From NCBI GenBank assembly GCA_047618505.1, contig JBLHLB010000232.1, positions 1 to 6,620 of the forward strand: 6,620 bases of DNA, written 5' to 3'. Positions 1 through 5,404 of the stretch are shown piece by piece. How positions within the stretch are numbered: the first letter of the stretch is position 1; every line of letters begins with the position of its first letter. The notes below the pieces were generated by a model that was not told the origin of the DNA, did no database searches, and worked only from the letters and a program-made list of their open reading frames with translations. The position numbers were made by a program, and so were the translations under genes. Origin of the DNA: JBLHLB01 sp047618505 (GTDB taxonomy: Bacteria > Planctomycetota > UBA1135 > GCA-002686595).

Positions 1-1355
1 CCGCGAGCGCCCGAGCTGCCTCTTCCCCGTCCCTCAGTAGTGCTCTTCTAGGGGAAGTCTCCTCCCCGGCTGTTCCAGCCCACGAGAAGCACACCATTGT
101 CATCGAAGCCGGACGAGTCATCGTTCGGCCGGGCCACGAGCTCGAAAACGTTTCGATCTTGATCGAAGATGGCCGCATTCTGGCCGTCGGGGAGGGAATC
201 ACCGCACCAGCTGACGCAGAGGTCGTAAAGGCCGCCGTCGTCAGTGCTTCCTTCTTCGACTCCTGGTCGACCGTCGGGTTGGAGGCGGCCGGGGTCAGCG
301 AGATGTCGGCCACAGCCGACACGCGCACGACCGACTCCTGGAACCCCTTTGACCACAGCGAGGCCCGTGCCGAAGCACTAGGTGCGGGTGTAACCCTCGC
401 CCGCGTGCAAGCTGGCGGATCGGCTCGACTGGGTGGCCTAGGCGCCCTGGTGCGTTTGGGCCCCGGGGATCACCATCCGGTCCTGAACGAAGGAGCGTGC
501 ATTTCCGCCACGGTTGGAATTACCCGTGGGGGACGCTCTCAGGACATCTTTGATCGTGTCGGAGAAGTCGACCAAGTGGTGGGGATGCTCGGCCGAGCAC
601 AGTCCTACGACGAGAGCTGGAAGAAGTACAAGCAGGAGCAGGCCGAGTGGGAGGCCGCCATCGCCGAGGCAACCAAGGAGCTCGAAGACGACTTCAAGAA
701 GGCTAAGAAGAAGCGCGACAAAGAAGTCAAAGAGGCTGAGGAGAAGGACAAAGAGCACAAGGAAGAGCGCTACAAGGAAGACAAGCAGCCGCGCCAACCG
801 AAGTTTGATCCCGACATGGAAAGCATGGCCCAGGCGGTGAACGGCGAGATCCCCCTGGTGGTTGAAGTGCACCGCGCCGAAGAGATCCGCGCGCTGCTCG
901 AGAAGACGGAATCCTTTGCAGGTCTACGCCTTGTGATTGCCGGTGGAACCGAGGCCACTGCGGTTGCCGCTGGTCTTGCCGAACGCAACGTGCCGGTTCT
1001 CTGCTGGCCCGGACCGTCCGGGGTCGCTGGCCCCGATGAATGGGACGGACACGATCTCTCCATGGCGGGTCAACTCGAAGCCGCCGGCGTGCGCGTTCTG
1101 ATCGGAACCGGTGGCAGCAGCCACCCGCGCGAACTGCGCCTTCTGGCCGCCCTTGCGGTTGGCCATGGTCTTTCCCGTAAGGCAGCTCTGGAGTCGATCA
1201 CCTCGGCCCCCGCTGCTGTATTTGACCTGGGTGGAAACCTGGGCAGTGTCGAGCGCGGTCAAGCTGCAGAGCTCGTCTTGCTCGATGGCGATCCCCTCGA
1301 CACCACCGGACGCGTCATTGGCGTGGTCACCGGCGGCCGTTTGATTCTCCAGTAA
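1..1355 (+). CDS. Amidohydrolase-like protein lacking the metal site, 5' partial (gene 1)
   Basis: The frame is open from base 3 to the TAA at 1353-1355 (450 visible residues). It has no in-frame ATG or GTG, and the first TTG (159) falls inside a conserved strand, so the true start is left of the window. The first visible residues (SSALLGEVSSPAVPA) look like the end of a signal peptide, followed by the N-terminal beta-sandwich (IVIEAGRVIV, ILIEDGRILAVGEG). Family marks: GAGVTLARV (about 386-412), IPLVVEVHRAEEIRALL (about 849-899), LRLVIAGGTEA (about 924-956), and C-terminal GNLGSVERGQAAELVLLDGDP. In the imidazolonepropionase-like amidohydrolases these positions normally carry HxH, HAHRADD, EHGTE and a beta-8 TD. 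Here HxH reads WST (in DSWSTVGL), only one beta-5 His remains, the beta-6 His is Gly, and beta-8 reads GTGGSS. A Lys/Glu-rich helix interrupts the barrel. Fold assignment is secure; hydrolytic activity is doubtful and the substrate unknown. Confidence 0.93.
   Translation, partial: ASARAASSPSLSSALLGEVSSPAVPAHEKHTIVIEAGRVIVRPGHELENVSILIEDGRILAVGEGITAPADAEVVKAAVVSASFFDSWSTVGLEAAGVSEMSATADTRTTDSWNPFDHSEARAEALGAGVTLARVQAGGSARLGGLGALVRLGPGDHHPVLNEGACISATVGITRGGRSQDIFDRVGEVDQVVGMLGRAQSYDESWKKYKQEQAEWEAAIAEATKELEDDFKKAKKKRDKEVKEAEEKDKEHKEERYKEDKQPRQPKFDPDMESMAQAVNGEIPLVVEVHRAEEIRALLEKTESFAGLRLVIAGGTEATAVAAGLAERNVPVLCWPGPSGVAGPDEWDGHDLSMAGQLEAAGVRVLIGTGGSSHPRELRLLAALAVGHGLSRKAALESITSAPAAVFDLGGNLGSVERGQAAELVLLDGDPLDTTGRVIGVVTGGRLILQ
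621..785 (+). other. Highly charged Lys/Glu helix inserted in gene 1
   Basis: In gene 1's frame, 37 of these 55 residues are charged (16 Lys, 2 Arg, 14 Glu, 5 Asp), with no Pro or Gly. Runs such as KKAKKKRDKEVKEAEEKDKE suggest a long solvent-exposed helix, either a coiled coil or an ER/K-type single alpha-helix. It sits just before the beta-5 segment, where related amidohydrolases (from memory) often have a shorter charged linker, so it is probably an expansion of that linker rather than a foreign domain. None of the other four proteins has anything comparable, although gene 4 has a milder charged stretch at the same place. Confidence 0.75.
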
Positions 1356-1380
1356 GCCCACCCTGCGCCAAACAATCGCG
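1356..1380 (+). other. Only intergenic gap in the window (25 bp)
   Basis: This short gap between genes 1 and 2 has no inverted repeat followed by T residues and no recognisable Shine-Dalgarno sequence before the ATG at 1381. It is too short to hold a convincing promoter on its own. It is the only junction here that does not use the overlapping ATGA arrangement. Confidence 0.8.
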
Positions 1381-2625
1381 ATGATAACGACCCTCGCCAC
1401 CCTGACCCTGATCGCTGCGGCCTCGCCCGCGACTCCGCTAGCTGCCGCCCCCCTAAGTAGCGGAGGCGAAGTGGTTCAAATCCGCGCCGCCACCGTACTG
1501 GTTGGCGACGGGACGACCTTGACCGATGCCCTGGTCCTTGTTGAGGACGGCAAGATCAAGTCCATCGGCAAGGGTGCCGATGCAAACGCGGACCTGCCCC
1601 TTTTCGAACACGACGGCGTGCTGTCCGCCGGAATCGTCGTGGCACAAACCGAGAGCGGTGCAGCTGCCGAGGTCTACGAGAGTGCCCGTAGCACTCTGCC
1701 CACGGCCCGCGTCACCTACGCCTTCGATCCCGATCACTCGGACTTCGACCGCGCGCTGGAGAGTGGAGTCACCACCCTCGTACTTGCGCCCAGTGCACGA
1801 AACCTGGTCGGTGGTCTGACGGCCGTCGTGAAGAGCCACGGTGGCACGGTTGTGGCGGCGGATGCGCAGCTCGCGATCTCCTTCGCCCAGTCCGCCATCG
1901 GCGGGAGCGGCGGGAGGGCTTTCGGTGTCTTCTTCGGTGATGCCGAAGGGACAGCTTCCGCGCCCATGGCCATCGACGGTTCACCCGAGAACACAGCTTC
2001 CTCAGGACGCGGCGAACGCACGCCGACGAGTTACCCCGGTTCCCTTGATGTCCTGGGCAATCTCTTCGGCTCCGCCGCCGAGGACGGTCCCTTGGCGCGA
2101 GCCAAGGAGGGTTCGTTGCCGGTGCTCCTGGAGGCCTGGGATCGCAACGAGGTTGCCCGCGCCCTGGCCTTTGCTAAGGCCAACGGTTTGACCGGTGCCC
2201 TACGCGGCGCGCCCCTCGCCGGCGACCCCCGTCTGCTAGAGAGCATCAAGGCCAGCGGGTTGGGCGTTATCGTTGGTCCCTTCCAAGCCGGTCAACGCCG
2301 GCGTTCGCTGGAGAGCGTTGGCCAACTGCAGGCGGCCGGTGTGACGGTTGCCTTTGCCCTGGCTGAAGCTGGTACCAACCCCGATCTTCTGCGCTTGTCT
2401 GCGGCTATGGCCGTCCAGGCGGGCGCTGACCTCGACAAGACTTGGAGTGCGCTCACGGGCGATGCCGCCCGCATGGCCGGCGTCGCCGGTCGCGTTGGCA
2501 CCGTGGCCGTTGGCTGCGACGCCGACCTTGTGTTTTGGAGCGGTCACCCCCTCGATCTGACTTCAAGCGTCGAGTCCGTTTGGATCGACGGCGCCCGAGT
2601 TCACTCCGCGAAGGCATCCAAATGA
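1381..2625 (+). CDS. Exported amidohydrolase-like protein, no metal ligands (gene 2)
   Basis: 414 residues, about the normal length for the family. ATG 1381 is the only standard start after the in-frame stop at 1342-1344. The N-terminus (MITTLATLTLIAAASPATPLAAA) is a hydrophobic export signal but has no positive residue before its core; a CTG at 1363 would add an Arg, which is only a possibility. Next come beta-sandwich strands (VLVEDGKIKSIGKG, 52-65), ALESGVTTLVLAP (125-137), NLVGGLTAVVKSHG (141-154), a Gly/Ser/Thr-rich stretch (172-220), and C-terminal GRVGTVAVGCDADLVFWSGHP (370-390, one residue shown in two parts of the same signature). Expected ligands are absent: HxH reads Gln89-x-Glu91, the beta-5 motif reads LLEAWDRNEV (249-258), the beta-6 region ALRGAP has no His, and beta-8 reads FALAEAG (325-331) without Asp. 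It is a non-canonical amidohydrolase of unknown role, probably periplasmic. Confidence 0.94.
   Translation: MITTLATLTLIAAASPATPLAAAPLSSGGEVVQIRAATVLVGDGTTLTDALVLVEDGKIKSIGKGADANADLPLFEHDGVLSAGIVVAQTESGAAAEVYESARSTLPTARVTYAFDPDHSDFDRALESGVTTLVLAPSARNLVGGLTAVVKSHGGTVVAADAQLAISFAQSAIGGSGGRAFGVFFGDAEGTASAPMAIDGSPENTASSGRGERTPTSYPGSLDVLGNLFGSAAEDGPLARAKEGSLPVLLEAWDRNEVARALAFAKANGLTGALRGAPLAGDPRLLESIKASGLGVIVGPFQAGQRRRSLESVGQLQAAGVTVAFALAEAGTNPDLLRLSAAMAVQAGADLDKTWSALTGDAARMAGVAGRVGTVAVGCDADLVFWSGHPLDLTSSVESVWIDGARVHSAKASK
2610..2614 (+). promoter_or_regulatory. Ribosome-binding site for gene 3
   Basis: GAAGG lies 7 bases before the ATG at 2622, inside the last codons of gene 2 (the Ala-Lys-Ala-Ser-Lys tail). 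It supports starting gene 3 at 2622, where ATGA also holds gene 2's stop, rather than at the ATG at 2640, which has no such element. Confidence 0.6.
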
Positions 2626-3890
2626 GAAGCCCCACGATCATGAAGCGCGCACGACTTATTTTCCCCGCCCTGTTGCTCGTCTCGGGCGCCGCTTGGGCGG
2701 ACGCTGAGACACCCGTTGTAGGCAAGAGTGGAGAGGTCACGACCATCTCCGCTGATGTCATCTATACGGCCGCCGGCGACCCCATCCGGGGCGGCTTGGT
2801 GGCCTATGCCGATGGCAAGATCAGTGCGGTGTCCTCCGGTTCCGGCGGGTCCATTCACGTGGCCGCGATTACGCCGGGGATGATCGACCTCTCGGTACGC
2901 ATCGACACAGGCGAAACCTCGGTGGAGCAATCCGATGAGACGCCGGTGCACCTTTCCGCGGGCGACGCCCTGGATTTCTTCTCCTACCGCTGGGATCGCG
3001 AGCTGCGCTCAGGCGTTACAACTGTCCTGGCGAACCCGGTCGACCGAGCGGTGCTCGGCGGCTACGGGGTTGTGGTCAAGACTGGTGGTGAGCCCAGCCT
3101 GGAGGGTCGCCAAGTAAAGGCCAACGCGGTGCTCCGCGGCTCCATGGGCTCCTCGCCCTCCCGGGGCAACCGGACTCCCCGGGGCGCCACGCCGTCGAGC
3201 TTCTACTTCCGGCGCCCGACGACCCGAATGGGTGTTGAGTGGGTGGCGCGCGACGCTTTCTGGGATGCGGTCAACGCACGTAAGCGTGGCGACCTTGGCA
3301 GTGGCGATGAGGGTGCGCAGAACCGCATTCTCCTGGATGTAATCGACGGCAAGCTGCCCTTCTCCGTGCAGGCTTGGGCGACCCAGGACATCCGCACGGC
3401 GATCTTCCTCAAGGAAGAGTTCAACATCCCCCACATGTTCGTCGACGCCGCCGCCGAGGCCTGGCGCGAGCCGCAGATGTTGGTGCGTTCGGGCATGGGC
3501 GTCGTGCTTCCGCCCCACGCCTTCAATGGTCGTACGACAGACGGTTCCTGGTTTGCCTGGGACTGCGCTAGCCAGTTGAGCGAGTTGAAGGTGCCCTTCG
3601 CACTTTCCAGCCACGGCAACTTCGACGTCGGCGCACGCCTGGATCGCCAGGCTGGCTTCGCCATGCGCGGCGGCCTATCCCACGCGGATGCCCTGCGCGC
3701 CGTCACGATTCAACCCGCGCGCATGGTCGGCATCGACGATCGCGTTGGCTCTATTGAGGTCGGCAAGGATGCTGACCTGGTTCTTTGGAATGGGACGCCC
3801 TTCGAGGCGACCTCGCGTGTGATCGGTGTTGTCCTGGACGGACAACTGATTCTCGATCCCAGCGCTGCTGAGGAGAAGGACGCCAAATGA
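2622..3890 (+). CDS. Exported amidohydrolase-like protein, no metal ligands (gene 3)
   Basis: 422 residues. The frame is open further upstream, to 2442, but that part is Arg-rich, overlaps gene 2 in another frame and would bury the signal peptide. ATG 2622 overlaps gene 2's stop, has a ribosome-binding site and yields a standard Sec signal (Lys8-Arg9-Ala-Arg11, hydrophobic 12-20, AWA|DA cleavage near 26). Family marks: ITPGMID (83-89), LRSGVTTVLANP (128-139), VLGGYGVVVKTGG (144-156), TTRMG (200-204), and DDRVGSIEVGKDADLVLWNG (372-391). This is the clearest family match of the set, yet the ligands are gone: after PGMID the HxH positions are Ser91 and Arg93, beta-5 reads VQAWATQDI (249-257), beta-6 reads MFVDAAAEA (272-280) with Ala in the His position, and beta-8 reads ALSSHG (327-332). 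Catalysis by the usual metal mechanism is unlikely; the ligand or substrate is unknown. Confidence 0.94.
   Translation: MRSPTIMKRARLIFPALLLVSGAAWADAETPVVGKSGEVTTISADVIYTAAGDPIRGGLVAYADGKISAVSSGSGGSIHVAAITPGMIDLSVRIDTGETSVEQSDETPVHLSAGDALDFFSYRWDRELRSGVTTVLANPVDRAVLGGYGVVVKTGGEPSLEGRQVKANAVLRGSMGSSPSRGNRTPRGATPSSFYFRRPTTRMGVEWVARDAFWDAVNARKRGDLGSGDEGAQNRILLDVIDGKLPFSVQAWATQDIRTAIFLKEEFNIPHMFVDAAAEAWREPQMLVRSGMGVVLPPHAFNGRTTDGSWFAWDCASQLSELKVPFALSSHGNFDVGARLDRQAGFAMRGGLSHADALRAVTIQPARMVGIDDRVGSIEVGKDADLVLWNGTPFEATSRVIGVVLDGQLILDPSAAEEKDAK
3871..3880 (+). promoter_or_regulatory. Ribosome-binding site for gene 4 (start 3887)
   Basis: The purine run AGGAGAAGGA ends 6 bases before the ATG at 3887 and lies within the codons for gene 3's Glu-Glu-Lys-Asp tail. 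It is the strongest argument that translation begins at 3887, coupled to gene 3, and not at the later ATG at 3995. Confidence 0.65.
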
Positions 3891-5404
3891 TTCGTCCTAT
3901 CACCTCTGCTCTGCGATCTAACCGAACCAACCCCCCCTCGAATACCCCCCTCGAACTTTCCTCAACGCGGACCGCTGTTCGCAGCGCCAAAGCCATGAAG
4001 AACACTCGGACCCGAATCACCGGAACGCTCGCCGCATGCATCGCGGCGGTCGCCTCCTTCGGCGCCACGACCACCGCCCAGGATCTCGTTGTGGAAGCCG
4101 GAACCGTCATCACCGGGACCGGTGAGACGATCGAAGACGGCGTGATCGTGATCCAAGGCGGTCGCATTACAGCGGTGGGTAAGGCTGGCGAGGTGGAGAA
4201 GCCCTGGGATGCCACGGTTGTTGGCGGTCCGGAATTTACGGCATTCCCCGGTTTCGTTGAGGCCTACACCGACAGCGGTATGGACCGCGCCAATGAGAAC
4301 ATCGACGTCACGCCCTTCCTCAACATTCGCGATTCGGTGGACCCGGTTGCCTATTACTTCGAGGATTCGTTACGTGCCGGTATCACGACAATCAACGTCC
4401 AGCAGGGGCGCAACTGTGTGATCGGAGGCCAGGGCATGATCGTCAAGCCCATCGGCCTGACGATCGAAGAGATGCAGGTACGACCGAACCACGGTTTGGT
4501 CATGGCGGCCTCGCCCAAGAACGACAAGTCGCGCTCGACCCAAGCCCAGGTCCTGCGGCGTGCCTTCACCGACCTGCGCACCTATCTTGAGGAGACAGTC
4601 AAGGATGAGCGTGATGAGCGCGGACTTGCTGCGCGTGAAGCTCTCTTCCAAGGACGTGAGCTCAAAGGCGAAGACGCCAAGGGCCGCGCAATGGCCTCCT
4701 CGGCCTGGAGCGTGGATGGCCTCGAGTTGATCCCCCGCGGGGCGATCGACGAGAAGCAAGCGCCGCTCCTCGATGTTGTCGAAGGACGCCGCGCCGTTTA
4801 CTTCTGGTGCCTCAGCCCCCTGGATGTGACCCGCGCCATTGAGGTCGCCAAGGCCAACGGATTCCTGGGCCGCACAGTCTTGATCATCGATGACGCCTGC
4901 TGGGAAGCAGCGGACGCGATGGCGGCCGCCGGTGTCCCGGTGGTGCTCGACGGCAGCCTGGTTCACACACGCCGCGACCCCGTCACCGGTGAGGAAATCG
5001 AGACCTTCGTCCCCGGTGTCCTGCGCGACAAGGGTGTGCGTTTCGCGCTCTCCTCCCAGAACGCTTCGACGAACTCGCTCTGGTACCAAGCCGCCCTTGC
5101 AACGGGCCTTGGCCTGACGCGCGAGGAGGCCCTGGCTGCCGTGACCACCACGGCTGCCGACATCATCGGACTGGGTGACGAGGTTGGATCCCTTACGGCT
5201 GGCAAGCACGGCAACGTGCTGCTCATGACCGGCGATCCCCTCTCGGTCACCAGTTGGGTGGAGCACGTTGTGATTGAAGGTCGCCAGGTCTACAGCCGGG
5301 CTGACGATGTTCGCAACCGCCACTTGCTTGAGGGCGTTCAGCCGGCGAACACCGACGTGACCGAGGAAGTTCCCAGCCCGGAGCAGGAGGACGACTCTAA
5401 ATGA
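3887..5404 (+). CDS. Exported amidohydrolase-like protein, no metal ligands (gene 4)
   Basis: 505 residues from ATG 3887, which overlaps gene 3's stop and follows a good ribosome-binding site. A classical signal peptide begins only at Met37 (base 3995: MKNTRTRITG, hydrophobic core, TTTA|Q near 64), so 3995 is the alternative start, giving 469 residues; the first 36 residues are Ser/Thr/Pro/Asn-rich. Family marks: beta-sandwich VVEAGTVITGTGETIEDG, FPGFVEAY (120-127), LRAGITTINV (162-171), VIGGQGMIVKPIG (178-190), DEVGSLTAGKHGNVLLMTGDP (431-451, the usual ADLVL replaced by GNVLL). A charged stretch lies at 238-265 and an acidic tail at 484-505. Ligand positions: HxH is Tyr127-x-Asp129, beta-5 is YFWCLSPLDV (305-314), beta-6 is LIIDDACWEA (332-341), beta-8 is FALSSQN (386-392). 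No usual metal ligand survives, so it is probably a pseudoenzyme or has altered chemistry. Confidence 0.93.
   Translation: MIRPITSALRSNRTNPPSNTPLELSSTRTAVRSAKAMKNTRTRITGTLAACIAAVASFGATTTAQDLVVEAGTVITGTGETIEDGVIVIQGGRITAVGKAGEVEKPWDATVVGGPEFTAFPGFVEAYTDSGMDRANENIDVTPFLNIRDSVDPVAYYFEDSLRAGITTINVQQGRNCVIGGQGMIVKPIGLTIEEMQVRPNHGLVMAASPKNDKSRSTQAQVLRRAFTDLRTYLEETVKDERDERGLAAREALFQGRELKGEDAKGRAMASSAWSVDGLELIPRGAIDEKQAPLLDVVEGRRAVYFWCLSPLDVTRAIEVAKANGFLGRTVLIIDDACWEAADAMAAAGVPVVLDGSLVHTRRDPVTGEEIETFVPGVLRDKGVRFALSSQNASTNSLWYQAALATGLGLTREEALAAVTTTAADIIGLGDEVGSLTAGKHGNVLLMTGDPLSVTSWVEHVVIEGRQVYSRADDVRNRHLLEGVQPANTDVTEEVPSPEQEDDSK
3932..3955 (+). repeat. Short tandem repeat in the gene 4 leader
   Basis: CCCCCCTCGAA occurs at 3932-3942 and again at 3945-3955, a 13-base period. 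The period is not a multiple of three, so the copies are read in different frames (PPSN then PLEL). This low-complexity patch sits in the doubtful 108 bases between the two possible starts of gene 4. Confidence 0.7.
5385..5390 (+). promoter_or_regulatory. Ribosome-binding site for gene 5
   Basis: A perfect AGGAGG lies 10 bases before the ATG at 5401, inside the codons for gene 4's Glu-Gln-Glu-Asp-Asp tail. Together with the ATGA overlap at 5401-5404 it fixes the start of gene 5 and implies coupled translation. Confidence 0.75.

Noticed and set aside
438..872. Minus-strand frame resembling a Leu/Phe-rich membrane protein
   Set aside because: It is the mirror of gene 1's Lys/Glu helix: AAG and GAG codons read as CTT and CTC on the other strand. 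It has no support of its own.
159..1355. Gene 1 starting at TTG 159
   Set aside because: The codon lies in the middle of the conserved beta-sandwich strand (SILIEDGRI), and the frame is open with family-like sequence back to the left edge, so the gene begins outside the window.
1356..1380. Possible promoter or terminator between genes 1 and 2
   Set aside because: 25 bases with no hairpin, no T-run and no recognisable -10/-35 pair.
2442..2621. Upstream extension of gene 3
   Set aside because: The 60 extra residues are Arg-rich, overlap well-conserved gene 2 codons in another frame, and would push the signal peptide inside the protein.
3009..3706. Two overlapping minus-strand frames opposite gene 3
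   Set aside because: Both are shadows of a clearly conserved sense gene, with no recognisable domain or start context.
4028..4039. Lipobox-like LAAC in the gene 4 signal peptide
   Set aside because: The Cys is followed by a further hydrophobic run (IAAVASFGA) and a good signal peptidase I site, so it lies within the core rather than at a lipoprotein cleavage point.
4370..5323. 317-residue minus-strand open frame
   Set aside because: It lies entirely opposite gene 4, whose protein matches the family over the same stretch. Long antisense frames are common in GC-rich genes, and this translation shows no recognisable motif.
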